Notes: generated by a model from the sequence alone, not told the origin. DNA of 64,000 nucleotides from Opitutaceae bacterium (GCA_028691845.1 JAQUYL010000002.1:123284-187283), one strand, 5' to 3'; positions 44,855-54,447 are shown, counted from the stretch's first letter. Numbers and translations are program-made.

Positions 44855-46474
44855 CTAGGGATTGGGTGTGCCCGACGCGAAACGAGTCAGGGCAGCGAGC
44901 TGATCGGCAATCTGCCGATCGCAACGGCAGCGAGGCATTATGTTTTGGCTGCCCCAACGGTCGTTCTCCTTCATCCATTTCTCGAACACGCCGGGCATCA
45001 CCAGACGCACCTCGGGCGGACGCAGAGCACCGCTCTGCCGTTTGGTGGCATAGTTGTCGTTGCGTGCGGCGAGTTCCCGGTCGAGATCGATGGCAAGCAG
45101 CGGTCCCGTGGGTGTCCGCATCGTGCCGGGTTGCAGTTCGATCCACCATTCGTGGGCGCCGCGCGCCTGCTGCAACGCGGGAGTGGAGAAAAGGGGGGCG
45201 GCATGAAAATTTACCATCTGCCATCCATTGCCTTGGCAGACGGCCAGCAGCGCATCGGTGAGCTCCTTCTCGATCACATGTTCACCAAAAGCGTTGAGCT
45301 GAAGCTTGGTGCGGCCGGCATAGATCAATCGTGGCGGATGGGTGGAGACAAAATGTACAATGTCGCCAAGAGCGTAACGGCACAGGCCGGCCGGCGTGGT
45401 CAGCAGCAGAACATAGTCGACGCCAGGTCGCACTCCTTCGATTGGCACGGTCCGGTCACCGAGGTTCGCTAGGTTGTCCTCGTCAAAATCCTGCATTGGC
45501 AGAAATTCGAAGAACAGACCGGCATCGACCAGGAGACGCAGGCCGAGCGAGGCCTCATCATCCTGCGCGGCGATGAATCCTTCGACGGACGGATAGATTT
45601 CGTGGAAATTAACCTCTGGACCGGCGAGGGAGCGCAGCCTGTCCTGAAATGGACCGAGGGGCACCCCGCCGTGCACCAGGCATTCAAGATTGGGCCAGAG
45701 CGATTGCAGTGTGGGATAATGGTCGCTGCCCTGACGGGCGCGGGCCAGAATAACTTCGGCGAATTCCAGAATCCAGTTGGGAATGCCGGCGAGAAGCGTG
45801 ATGTCGGCATGGCAGGTGCGCTCGGCCATGGCCTGCAGTTTGGCGGGCCAGTCGGTCATCTGCGCGATAGCATGGCCAGGCTCATAGAGATGCTGTCTTG
45901 CCCAACCAGGCAGGTTCAGCGTGGCGATGCCGCTGAGGTTTCCGGCATACGCCCCGGTCGTGGCGTCCGAATCGACGGGCACCAGGGCGGTCGTGCCTCC
46001 CACCAGGAGCTGCCGACCCAAGTACACGCCGGCATGACCAGCGCGCATAACGTAGAGCAGAAGCGAGTCCCGCCCGGCCCGGTGGAAGTGGCCGAGCATC
46101 GCATCTGTTACGGGCAGCTGTTTCGGAGACTCGTCGGTTGTCCCGGAGGACACGCCAAAGATCGTGCAGTGGCCTGGCCAGAGGACATCGGCCTCGCCCC
46201 GTTTCATGCGATCGATATACGGTCTGAGCTGCCCGTAGGTTTGCGGGGCGACTCGGGTGCGAAACTGTTCGTAGGTCAGGCCGGTTTCGATTCCGGCATC
46301 CCGCCCAAATGCAGTGTGGGCGAGACATGCGGATAACTGCTGGAAGGCGGCCTGCTGGGCCTGCACCCCGTTGCCCAGCTTCCGGAGCCGCCCGCTCAGT
46401 CGCCTGGCCATGTGACCGGCGACAATACTCACAAGGCTGTTGGGTGGCCTGAGCATGACGCTAGATCCACTCAA
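44855..46474 (-). CDS. GH3 auxin-responsive promoter family protein
   Basis: A 539-residue protein of the GH3 family, an acyl-adenylating (ANL-related) enzyme group best known for conjugating plant hormones to amino acids. Landmarks are the nucleotide-binding motif FGVSSGTTDESPKQLPVT (about residue 110), PEVNFHEIYPSVEGFIAAQ (about 290) and the hinge/C-terminal segment LIYAGRTKLQLNAFGEHVIEKEL (about 385). Bacterial members have no settled substrate. It is a single gene, and the nearest repeat copy is close to its 3' end. The ATG at 46474 is the first possible start; homology begins near residue 50. Confidence 0.88.
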   Translation of the reverse strand: MSGSSVMLRPPNSLVSIVAGHMARRLSGRLRKLGNGVQAQQAAFQQLSACLAHTAFGRDAGIETGLTYEQFRTRVAPQTYGQLRPYIDRMKRGEADVLWPGHCTIFGVSSGTTDESPKQLPVTDAMLGHFHRAGRDSLLLYVMRAGHAGVYLGRQLLVGGTTALVPVDSDATTGAYAGNLSGIATLNLPGWARQHLYEPGHAIAQMTDWPAKLQAMAERTCHADITLLAGIPNWILEFAEVILARARQGSDHYPTLQSLWPNLECLVHGGVPLGPFQDRLRSLAGPEVNFHEIYPSVEGFIAAQDDEASLGLRLLVDAGLFFEFLPMQDFDEDNLANLGDRTVPIEGVRPGVDYVLLLTTPAGLCRYALGDIVHFVSTHPPRLIYAGRTKLQLNAFGEHVIEKELTDALLAVCQGNGWQMVNFHAAPLFSTPALQQARGAHEWWIELQPGTMRTPTGPLLAIDLDRELAARNDNYATKRQSGALRPPEVRLVMPGVFEKWMKENDRWGSQNIMPRCRCDRQIADQLAALTRFASGTPNP

Positions 46475-46857
46475 GGCGCGACGCGGGCCGGTTTTCGCAA
46501 GCGAAATGAGGCGAAAAACCTACTTCATACATGGTTTTGACCGTTCGAACCCAACCGACAGTGGCTGGTGTTTTGGTGAGGTGTAATTACCTGATCATGA
46601 AGATAAGCCCCGCTTGGCCGACCGGCAGAATCGCCCGCCCTGTAGATCACTTATGAGCGGTCCAGGCCCCGGACAGGCATCGGCGTGCCGACGGGACGGC
46701 CTTCAGCCCTCCTTTCAGGTTGGGGAGAGCGAACGAGTTCGCTTGCACGGAATAGCGACGGCGCGGACGGCGCATGGGAAAGACACAACAAGGATGTGCC
46801 GCCCATCGGCGGTATTGGATTGCGCCTGGCGCCGTTCCGCGATGGAAAGGCGCCCCG
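46475..46857. other. Intergenic region between GH3 and the RluA-type gene
   Basis: About 380 bases separating divergent genes. No family-like frame was found and no convincing promoter. Confidence 0.3.
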
Positions 46858-47613
46858 ATGCCGATGCCGCCGATCATTCATGAAGACGAGACGCTGGTCG
46901 CCTTCGACAAGCCGAGCGGATTGCTCGTCGCTCCCGACCGCTGGAACAAGGCGCGCGAGCATCTGGTGGGTTTGGTGCATGCGAAATTCGGACCGCATGT
47001 GGCCAACGTGCATCGCATTGATGCCGATACGAGCGGTGTCGTGCTCTTCGCCAAAACTAAGGCCGCGCTCGATTCGTTGAGCGGCCAGTTTCAGGGCAAG
47101 ACGGTCGCCAAGCTCTATCATGCGTTGGTCGGGGGCCAGCCGGAGGCGGATCAATTCACGGTGGACTTGGTGCTCAAGGAGGACGAGGCGCGACCCGGCC
47201 GCATGTGCGTCGTCAAGAAGCACGGCAAGGCGAGCGTCACTGAGTTTCGCGTGGTCGGGCGCTTCGGCCGGTTTTCGTTGTTGGACTGCCGGCCGTTGAC
47301 CGGCCGTACGCACCAGATACGCGTGCATCTCGCGGCCAGTGGCCTGCCGATTCTGAATGATCCATTCTATGGCGATGGGTCGCTGCTGCTGCTGTCGGAC
47401 CTGAAGCGCGGCTACAAGAATCGCGACCAGGAGCAGCCACTGATCCGCCGCCTCGCACTGCACGCTGGTGAACTGACCTTCACTCATCCGGCCAGCGGGG
47501 AGCGCATGACCGTGCAGGCGCCGCTGCCCAATGATTTTGCCGTGGCGCTGAAATATCTGCGCCGGTTTGCCGTCCGTGCCGAATTCCGTCGTCCGATTCG
47601 TCCCGGCGAATAA
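46858..47613 (+). CDS. RluA-family pseudouridine synthase
   Basis: A 251-residue synthase without an S4 domain. It has the core motif NVHRIDADTSGVVLFAK (about residue 58), in which the Asp is catalytic, KLYHALVGG, and the C-terminal substrate segment RPLTGRTHQIRVHLAASGLPILNDPFYG. This fits RluA/RluC-type enzymes; the target uridine is unknown. The ATG at 46858 is preferred over an upstream in-frame start because MPPIIHEDE-type beginnings are typical. It is 68 bases before the fadB-like gene. Confidence 0.88.
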   Translation: MPMPPIIHEDETLVAFDKPSGLLVAPDRWNKAREHLVGLVHAKFGPHVANVHRIDADTSGVVLFAKTKAALDSLSGQFQGKTVAKLYHALVGGQPEADQFTVDLVLKEDEARPGRMCVVKKHGKASVTEFRVVGRFGRFSLLDCRPLTGRTHQIRVHLAASGLPILNDPFYGDGSLLLLSDLKRGYKNRDQEQPLIRRLALHAGELTFTHPASGERMTVQAPLPNDFAVALKYLRRFAVRAEFRRPIRPGE

Positions 47614-47681
47614 ACATTGTCGCCCCGGTTGGCGCTGTTTATTTTCTCTTACCATAAAGTGCGCCTAGGATCAGACCTGAC

Positions 47682-49694
47682 ATGAGCCCGCCGCTAACAC
47701 ACACCGTGGATGACGATGGGCTGGGTTGGATTGTTTTCAACGATCCCGGCAGCCGCGCCAGCGCGCTGGATCCATCCATGCCGGCGGCATTGCACGACGC
47801 CCTCGACGGCTTGGCTGCCGCCCGGGTGAAGGCAGTGGTCATTCTGAGCGCAGAGGAGCGTGTTTTTATCTCCGGCGCCGATCTGAAAATGATTTCCAGC
47901 CTGCCGGATGCCGCCGCTGCCACCGCGTTTTCACGCGAGGGGCAGCAACTGTTCGAGCGCTTGGCCGGATTCAAAACGCCAGTCGTGTGCGCCATTCACG
48001 GAGTCTGTGCGATCGGCGGCTGCGAGCTGGCTCTGGCCTGCCATTGGCGCCTGGCGAGTGATGCCCCCGCCACCCGGATTGGCCTGCCTCAGATCGGTCT
48101 GGGCACAATTCCAGGGTGGGGCGGCTGCGCCCGCCTGCCCCGGCTGATCGGCGCACAGGCGGCAGTGGAGCACATGCTGGCAGCGGTGCTGGTACCGGCC
48201 GAAAAAGCGCTGGCGGTGGGGATTGTCGACGAAGTTGTGCCCGCCGCCACCTTGAAGGAACGCGCCCGGGCTATTGCGCTGAAATTCGCCGCCGAAGGCA
48301 TCCCATCACGTCCGCCTCCGCCTCCGCCTCCGGTCTCTTTTTATGCCGATCAGCGCCTGGGCGTGCTTGCCAGCACGGGAGGCAGGCTGCCCGCGCCGCT
48401 GGCCTTGCTGGAAGCCGTGGAAAAGGGCGGAGGGCGCAGTCTGGACGAGGCGCTGGGGATCGAGGCGGAACTGTACGGTTCCTTGGCCGCGGGTGAGGTC
48501 TGCAAAAATCTGATTCATATATTGCTCCTGAAGGACGGAAACGGGAAGCAGACGCTCGACGCATGGTTCCCTCCCGCGGCGGGCGGCCCGGCCCCCGCGC
48601 CTTTCCGGATCATCGGCATTGTCGGGGCGGGTGACATGGGCAGCGGCATCACGCAATGGCTGGCGGCGCGGGGCTTCGGGGTCATCCTGGTGGACACGCA
48701 GCCGGACATTCTGAAGCGGAGCATGGAGGCCGTCCGGAAATTGTTTCACGAGTCGATCGCGCGTGGCGAGACGACGCACGAGGCGGCGCACAAGGCGCTC
48801 GGCGGCATCGCCATCACGACCGATGTGGCGGACCTGGTCGATTGTGACTTGGTGATCGAGGCCATCGTCGAGGACGTGGCGGCCAAGCGGGCGCTGCTCG
48901 CGGAGGTTGCGAAAGTCTTGCCGCCTGAATCTGTGCTGGCAACCAGCACCTCGGCGCTGCCGATCGAGGAGATCAGCGCGCAGGCGGCGGTACCCGGACG
49001 CATCCTCGGCCTGCATTTCTTCAATCCGGTTAACCGGATGGCGCTGGTCGAGCTGGTCCTGGGGCGGCAAACGACGCGCGCGACCGCGGAACGCGCACTG
49101 GCGTTCAGCCGGGAAATCGGAAAGACGCCCGTAGTCTGCAAATCAGCGCCGGGCTTCCTCGTAACACGCGTGCTTTTCTTCTGCCTGAATGAAGCGTGCC
49201 GGCTGTGGGAACAGGGCGTGCCGACCGATGTGATCGATCGCGCTTTGTGCGATTGGGGCTGGGCGATGGGGCCGATGCGGCTGATCGATGAGGTGGGTAT
49301 CGATGATACCGACTGCATTTTAGGCGAAATGGAGCGCTATTTCCCCGGGCGTTTTCAGGCCTCGACCATTTGCCGCCGGATGCTGGCGGCGGGGCTGAAG
49401 GGCCGGAAACAGGGCGCGAGTTCGGGCTTCTATGTTTATGCGGACGGCCGGGAGGCGATTAATCCGGCCATGGCACCACTCGCGCCTGCGGTGCCCTCCG
49501 CTCCGCCCGACGTGGCGACCCTCGCCGACCTCCTGCTGCAGGTGATGATCGACGAAACCAAGCGCAGCCTGGCCGAAGGAGTCGTCCGGACGCCGGACGA
49601 AGCGGATCTGGCGCTGCTGCTGGGGGCGGGTTTCCCGGCTTTCCGCGGCGGCCTTATGCGCTATGCGCGCAAGACGGGCCTGTTTGCCGGCTGA
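47682..49694 (+). CDS. FadB/FadJ-like bifunctional enoyl-CoA hydratase/3-hydroxyacyl-CoA dehydrogenase
   Basis: A 670-residue two-domain protein. The N-terminal crotonase domain has AIGGCELALACHWRLAS, with the first catalytic Glu (Glu115), but the second Glu position is Gln: GLPQIGLGTIPGWGG, CAG at 48090-48092, residue 137. From about 306 the dehydrogenase has NAD-binding IGIVGAGDMGSGITQWLAARG and catalytic His in ILGLHFFNPVNRMALVELV. A C-terminal HAD domain follows. It would normally hydrate and oxidise acyl-CoA intermediates; hydration may be impaired here. It is shorter than FadB (about 715-730). It lies 84 bases upstream of the E1-E2 fusion gene, suggesting joint branched-chain or fatty acid catabolism. 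Confidence 0.88.
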   Translation: MSPPLTHTVDDDGLGWIVFNDPGSRASALDPSMPAALHDALDGLAAARVKAVVILSAEERVFISGADLKMISSLPDAAAATAFSREGQQLFERLAGFKTPVVCAIHGVCAIGGCELALACHWRLASDAPATRIGLPQIGLGTIPGWGGCARLPRLIGAQAAVEHMLAAVLVPAEKALAVGIVDEVVPAATLKERARAIALKFAAEGIPSRPPPPPPPVSFYADQRLGVLASTGGRLPAPLALLEAVEKGGGRSLDEALGIEAELYGSLAAGEVCKNLIHILLLKDGNGKQTLDAWFPPAAGGPAPAPFRIIGIVGAGDMGSGITQWLAARGFGVILVDTQPDILKRSMEAVRKLFHESIARGETTHEAAHKALGGIAITTDVADLVDCDLVIEAIVEDVAAKRALLAEVAKVLPPESVLATSTSALPIEEISAQAAVPGRILGLHFFNPVNRMALVELVLGRQTTRATAERALAFSREIGKTPVVCKSAPGFLVTRVLFFCLNEACRLWEQGVPTDVIDRALCDWGWAMGPMRLIDEVGIDDTDCILGEMERYFPGRFQASTICRRMLAAGLKGRKQGASSGFYVYADGREAINPAMAPLAPAVPSAPPDVATLADLLLQVMIDETKRSLAEGVVRTPDEADLALLLGAGFPAFRGGLMRYARKTGLFAG

Positions 49695-49778
49695 ACATAA
49701 TTGGCGACGCTGCCGTCGGGGCCGTTGATCTGCGCCTTGCGCCCGGGGGATTTTCGCTTTCCTTCCCGCGCTGATCGC

Positions 49779-52700
49779 ATGGCCACGCACGTTGCTTCTC
49801 CACTGTCCCCTGAACTCAGGCGCCAGCTTCTGCTAACTATGCTGGAAAGCCGGCACGGCGATCTGCGTGAGGAGAGTCTGAATCGGCAGGGCAAGGGGCA
49901 TTTTCATGTCTCGGGCCGCGGGCACGAGGCGCTTGCGGCAATCGGGCGGCAACTTGCGGCAGGCGATTATGTGGTGCCCTATTACCGCGACCGGGGCCTG
50001 GTGCTGGCGCGCGGCCTGCCCACGTGGGAAATGGCTCTCGAATATTTCGCAAAGCGCGGCTCGGCGAGCCGGGGACGTATGCTCCCGTCGCATTACAGCT
50101 CTCGGGCACTCAACATATGGAGCGTGCCCACGCCGACCGCCTCGCAGTTGCTGCCCGCCTGTGGCATGGCTTGGGGCATGCAGCTCGACGGGCAATCGGG
50201 CGTCGTGATCACGACCCTGGGGGATGCGGCGTCGCGGCAGGGCGATTTCTACGAGGCGGTATGCTTCGCCCAGGAACGTCAATTGCCCATTCTGTTCATC
50301 GTCGAGGACAACGCCTACGGCATCAGCACACCGACGCGGAAAATCAACCCCCTGGCGCTTAAGGTGCTCAATGGGGATCAGTGGTCCGTCATCGACGGGT
50401 GGAACATCGGGGCGGTCCACGCAGCCGCTCGGGACGCCATTGCCCAACTCCGCGCGGGTCAGGGTCCGGGCCTGCTGTGGGCGAAAATGGAACGTCTCTC
50501 GAGTCATACAAGCTCCGACGACCACACCCTCTACCGCCCCAAGGCCGACCTTGCCGCGTTGGAAAAACACGATCCGATCCTCGTACTCAAGCGGCAGATG
50601 ATCGACGCAGGTGAATTGTCCGAGGCAGAATTTGCGAAGCTCGAAAAACAGATTAAAGACCGGGTCAGGCAGGACTACGCCGAGGCGGAGCTCGCCGCCG
50701 ATCCGATCGCCGCGGAACTCGAGCTTGACGTGGTTGCCCCGTGGCCCTGGCCGGGCAGGGAGGAGACGCTGTTCCGGCCGGGCAGAACACGGATGGGCGA
50801 CGTCGTCAACCGGACCCTGCGCGCCGGTCTCGAAGCCGATCCATCCCGCCTCATTTTCGGCGAGGACGTGGAGGATCCGAAGGGCGGAGTCTTCCGTCTC
50901 ACCCAGCGGCTCTCGCGGGATTTCCCGCGGCAGGTGTTCAACTCGCCCCTGGCCGAATCAACGATCCTCGGGGTGGCGTGCGGCCTGGCCGCCTACGGCC
51001 GGCGGCCCGTGTTTGAACTGCAGTTCATTGATTTTATTTTTCCGGGTTTCAACCAGCTAGTGACCAACCTGGCCACCCTCCGCTGGCGCTCGAACGGACA
51101 GTGGAGGTGCCCGGTCGTAATCTACGCGCCCTATGGCGCCTACCTCCCTGGCGGTGCTCTCTGGCACAGCCAGACCAATGAATCCACCTTCGCCCATTAC
51201 CCGGGCCTGAGCGTCGTGGTGCCCAGCACCCCGGAGGATGCGGCGGGTCTGCTCTGGTCGGCCATGCACGCCGAGGATCCGGTCCTCTTTCTCATCCCCA
51301 AGCATCTTCTGTGGGCCGAGAAGGACGTGCCCGATGCGATCGTCTCTGTGCCCATCGGCCGGGCGCGCCGGTGCACAGCAGGCGTGGATGTGACCGTCGT
51401 GGCTTGGGGCAACACGGTGGAGATCGCGCAGGACGCGGTGGCGCTTTTCGGCGACACGGTGAGTGTCGAGTTGATCGACCTGCGTTCTATCATTCCTTGG
51501 GACAAGGACCTGATCGAAACCTCGGTGCGCAAGACCGGCCGGCTCGTCGTGGTTCAGGAGGATTCTGAGAACTGCAGCGTGGGCCAGATGATCATTTCGC
51601 ATCTGGCTGCCCGGCCGGACGTGTGGAGTTGCCTGGTCAGCCCGCCCGTTCTCGTGGCAAAGGGCCCGGTGATGATCGGCTACAATCCAATCTACGAGCG
51701 CGCGGCACTGCCGGACACGGCGCGCGTGGTCGAGGCAATCCGCCGGACCCTGTCCCTGGCCGTGAAACGCGGCGCGTTGATTGCCCCCATCCCGCCCGCG
51801 CCAGCCGGGACCGGTCCGATGGATGGCTCGCCGCCGGCCCCCGTCGCATCTGGGGTCGCGGCGCCTCCCGCCATGACAGGCTCCCATGATATCATCGTTA
51901 AAGTCCCCCTCATGGGTGAAGGCATCCGTTCAGCCCGGATGGTGGCATTGCTGAAAAAACCGGGCGATGCCGTGAACGCCGACGAAGTCCTGTGCGAAGT
52001 TGAAACCGACAAGGCGGTTTACCCGATCGAGTCCTCTTTTCCCGGTGTGTTCAAGGAGTGGAAGGCAAATATCGACGAGACACTCGCCATCGGCCAGGAA
52101 ATTGCCCTCGTAACGGTGGCCGCCGAGTGTGCGGTAATGGCGCAGGCGGTCAGCCCGGTCCCAAAGTCACCGGTCGCGACTCCGGCCGCCGCCGTCGAGC
52201 GCCCAATGGCTTCGTCTCCCATGGGACAGAATGCCTTGCGCAAGCCGGCATTGTCTCAGGCGATCACCAGGCGTCTTGATGCCGTGGTGCCGGTGAGCAT
52301 GCTCATGGATGTGCGGTGGGATGCACTGAGGGCCGCCCGCAATGAGGCCAAGCAAAGGCTCGGCCCCGGCGCCCCCTCGCCCTCGCTGATGATTTCGTGG
52401 TGCGTCACCCGGGCGATGGGAAAGCACGCCGCCTTCCGTTGCCTCGTCAACCGCGATGGCAGCATCTTCGAGCAGATGGATTTCGAGCTCGGGGTGGCCG
52501 TCGCGCTGGCGGAGGACCAGCTGGCCACCGCGGCGATTCCGGCGGCAAACAAGCTGGGCTGGACCGATTTTATAACCGCTTACCATCGGGCGATCGAGGA
52601 GACCAGACGCGGCAAGCTCGCCGACGTACAGGCGCCGGTCAATATCTCGAGCCTGGGCGCATTTGGGATCGAGTCGGCGACTCCCCTTGTTGTGCCGCCG

Positions 52701-52886
52701 GCCATGAGCACGCTGTTTATCGGCGCGGCACACGAGCGCTTGCACAACGACGGCGGCGTGATCCATCCCGTCGAGGTCGCCACCGTGTCGCTCACCTTTG
52801 ACCACCGGATCGTCAATGGGACGGGTGCGGCAGCTTTTCTTGCCGAGGTGAAACAGCAGTTCGAGAACTTCACCCTGCCTGGTTAG
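49779..52886 (+). CDS. Single-chain branched-chain 2-oxoacid dehydrogenase: E1alpha-E1beta-E2 fusion
   Basis: A 1035-residue fusion of three normally separate subunits. E1alpha covers residues about 1-325, with TTLGDAASRQGDFYEAVCFAQ and IVEDNAYGIS, and a phosphorylation-loop-like RLSSHTSSDDHTLYR. E1beta covers about 336-690, with RLIFGEDVEDPKGGVFRLTQ, GGALWHSQTNES and VVVPSTPEDA. E2 follows with a lipoyl domain (about 703-778; lysine in EVETDKAV, near residue 745) and a catalytic acyltransferase domain (about 824-1035). The catalytic motif reads DHRIVNG where HRxxDG is usual. No E3-binding (PSBD) sequence is seen between lipoyl and catalytic domains, and no lipoamide dehydrogenase gene is nearby. 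It should convert branched-chain 2-oxo acids to acyl-CoAs. Start at MATHVASP. Confidence 0.9.
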   Translation: MATHVASPLSPELRRQLLLTMLESRHGDLREESLNRQGKGHFHVSGRGHEALAAIGRQLAAGDYVVPYYRDRGLVLARGLPTWEMALEYFAKRGSASRGRMLPSHYSSRALNIWSVPTPTASQLLPACGMAWGMQLDGQSGVVITTLGDAASRQGDFYEAVCFAQERQLPILFIVEDNAYGISTPTRKINPLALKVLNGDQWSVIDGWNIGAVHAAARDAIAQLRAGQGPGLLWAKMERLSSHTSSDDHTLYRPKADLAALEKHDPILVLKRQMIDAGELSEAEFAKLEKQIKDRVRQDYAEAELAADPIAAELELDVVAPWPWPGREETLFRPGRTRMGDVVNRTLRAGLEADPSRLIFGEDVEDPKGGVFRLTQRLSRDFPRQVFNSPLAESTILGVACGLAAYGRRPVFELQFIDFIFPGFNQLVTNLATLRWRSNGQWRCPVVIYAPYGAYLPGGALWHSQTNESTFAHYPGLSVVVPSTPEDAAGLLWSAMHAEDPVLFLIPKHLLWAEKDVPDAIVSVPIGRARRCTAGVDVTVVAWGNTVEIAQDAVALFGDTVSVELIDLRSIIPWDKDLIETSVRKTGRLVVVQEDSENCSVGQMIISHLAARPDVWSCLVSPPVLVAKGPVMIGYNPIYERAALPDTARVVEAIRRTLSLAVKRGALIAPIPPAPAGTGPMDGSPPAPVASGVAAPPAMTGSHDIIVKVPLMGEGIRSARMVALLKKPGDAVNADEVLCEVETDKAVYPIESSFPGVFKEWKANIDETLAIGQEIALVTVAAECAVMAQAVSPVPKSPVATPAAAVERPMASSPMGQNALRKPALSQAITRRLDAVVPVSMLMDVRWDALRAARNEAKQRLGPGAPSPSLMISWCVTRAMGKHAAFRCLVNRDGSIFEQMDFELGVAVALAEDQLATAAIPAANKLGWTDFITAYHRAIEETRRGKLADVQAPVNISSLGAFGIESATPLVVPPAMSTLFIGAAHERLHNDGGVIHPVEVATVSLTFDHRIVNGTGAAAFLAEVKQQFENFTLPG

Positions 52887-53081
52887 AGGCAAGCGAAGGC
52901 GAAGATGTTCAGGATCTCAACGTGTCCGCCTGCCCTCCGTGCGCAGCCGCGGACTCACCCTTGCGGCAACCATGTGTGAAATTGCCCCGTCGGCACCGCC
53001 CGGCGGGCGGGGACGGAAGCATGAAGGAGAATCTGACGCGTGCCAGCGGCGGATGCACGGTGAGCCTGGAAGTGAATGATC

Positions 53082-53417
53082 TTACGGGCGTTGCGTTTCA
53101 GCCCGATCGGGATTCGAGGGCTTGGATTCACGGAGGCGCTCAAGATATTTCTTTGCCAGCCAGATGATGGGGATCACCGCCACGATCCCCCAGGCGAGGA
53201 CGAGCAGGGATACGGTCAGGCGGTCTTTTCCCGGAAGGTACCGGTATCCCACCCCCGCAATCACAGCCGGCACTGTCCAATAGCCGATGGCAACTGACTG
53301 GTGCGGCATGCGCCTCCTCTTTTTACCGATAATGAGACGGCGGACCATATATGCGTAGGCACCGCACCACACCAGTGTGGCGACGGTAACCGCCGCAATG
53401 ATTTGATAATTATTCAT
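53082..53417 (-). CDS. Small membrane protein of unknown function
   Basis: A 111-residue protein with three predicted membrane helices: near residue 5 (IIAAVTVATLVWCGAYAYMV), near 45 (AIGYWTVPAVIAGVGYRYL) and near 75 (LTVSLLVLAWGIVAVIPIIWLA), separated by a basic loop (IGKKRRRMP) and ending in a charged tail. No family is recognised. The helix pattern and a plausible ATG argue for a real gene. It lies alone between the E1-E2 fusion and the decayed region. Confidence 0.55.
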   Translation of the reverse strand: MNNYQIIAAVTVATLVWCGAYAYMVRRLIIGKKRRRMPHQSVAIGYWTVPAVIAGVGYRYLPGKDRLTVSLLVLAWGIVAVIPIIWLAKKYLERLRESKPSNPDRAETQRP

Positions 53418-54199
53418 GGGAACCTAACAGGCACCCCCTCCCGAGATCATGGGCTGTTCGTCTTGGAGACACGTGGCAGGATAGGATCGGAGGGAGCGAG
53501 ACGTGAAGACATGGAAGCAGGACGGTATTGATCCGGGCAGATTGTCCCGAGTGATCGAAAATCTGTTGTGGATCACTTCCATGTCAACCGTCGGACGGAT
53601 ATTCGTTCGCGACTCTATCCATAGACCCAATTGCCGGCATGGATAGCATCGGCGTCGCCCGATGGGGAAATGACCCGAGCCCTAATTCCCATTAGGGCCG
53701 CGGGCAGACAAAGGTTCGCCTATATGGACGGGGGAAGGGATCGGCCCGGGCTCGACATGGCGAAGGAGCGCATGCGCTCCCGCCGGTTGATCTCGGCGCG
53801 CTTGAGCCGAGCCTGAATGCAAGGCAGGAGCTCGGCGATATTGGAAGGGCTTGAGGGGAAAATCGTCCGCTCCGAGATCCATGCCCGCGCGGGGATGCGC
53901 AAAGGCCGTGTTGCCGGTCATGAGCAAAAACTGACGGTTGGCCAGCAGGGGGCGCGCGCATCTCTTGCAGCATGCGATGGACTTTTTTGCCTGGCATATC
54001 GATGTCGCAAAGGGCCAGATCGGGCAGGTGGAGGTGAGTCATGGCCAGACCTTCGTCAGCCGTCCTGGCGCCCAGCATGCGGTAGCCGCCCAACTCGAGC
54101 CCTGCCATCAGGCTAGGCGCAGTGGAGCATCATCGTCGATGACAAGAATGGTCTTAAGACCGGCGGCTAGGTTGGTGGGCTTGAGCTAGGTACTCATGA
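53418..54199. other. Decayed, gene-poor region
   Basis: The span from the small membrane protein to the CTAGAGCG repeats contains no intact gene. Its main content is a broken response regulator (53720-54197); the remainder shows no recognisable sequence. Confidence 0.4.
53720..54197 (-). pseudogene. Inactivated response regulator receiver
   Basis: Read on the minus strand from an ATG at 54197, the sequence gives MST, a TAG stop, then LKPTNLAAGLKTILVIDDDAPLRLA: the receiver start with its acidic pair. A frame change then gives LGGYRMLGARTADEGLAM and LPDLALCDIDMPG, with the phosphoacceptor Asp. Another gives LLMTGNTAFAHPRAGMDLGADDFPLKPFQ, with the conserved Lys. A last one gives NIAELLPCIQARLKRAEINRRERMR to a stop. 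So the whole receiver is present but needs one stop and about three frame changes. It seems to be a recently decayed gene. Confidence 0.7.
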
Positions 54200-54298
54200 C
54201 TAGAGCGGTTTAAATTGAAGTGTAGCCGAGACTAAACGGCTCTTTCAGAGAGGACGCACATGTGAAAACGGCTGCAGTTTTTTTGGAAACCGCTCCAG
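54200..54298. repeat. Possible MITE-like element with CTAGAGCGGTTT ends (repeat copy 2)
   Basis: The left end CTAGAGCGGTTT (54200-54211) is mirrored 87 bases later by AAACCGCTCCAG (54287-54298), an inverted repeat with one mismatch in 12. The left 38 bases resemble repeat copy 1 at 44765. CTAGAGCG recurs at 54516-54523 and 54721-54728. It is non-coding and flanks the decayed regulator. Confidence 0.45.
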
Positions 54299-54447
54299 GA
54301 GCGAAACCGAAACAACAGACAATTCTCCGGCCTGGCAAGACGGGGCGTGGCATTGGTAGGCAAAGACATGTGCTTAGCCGTGTTCCTTTCTCCGACAGCA
54401 TATCCCGCCATTGCCCAACCCGCGGCGGCTGCGTGGCCGCGGAATAA

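Noticed and set aside
54262..54447. 61-codon plus-strand frame in the decayed region
   Set aside because: Overlaps the repeat end, no homology or start signals.
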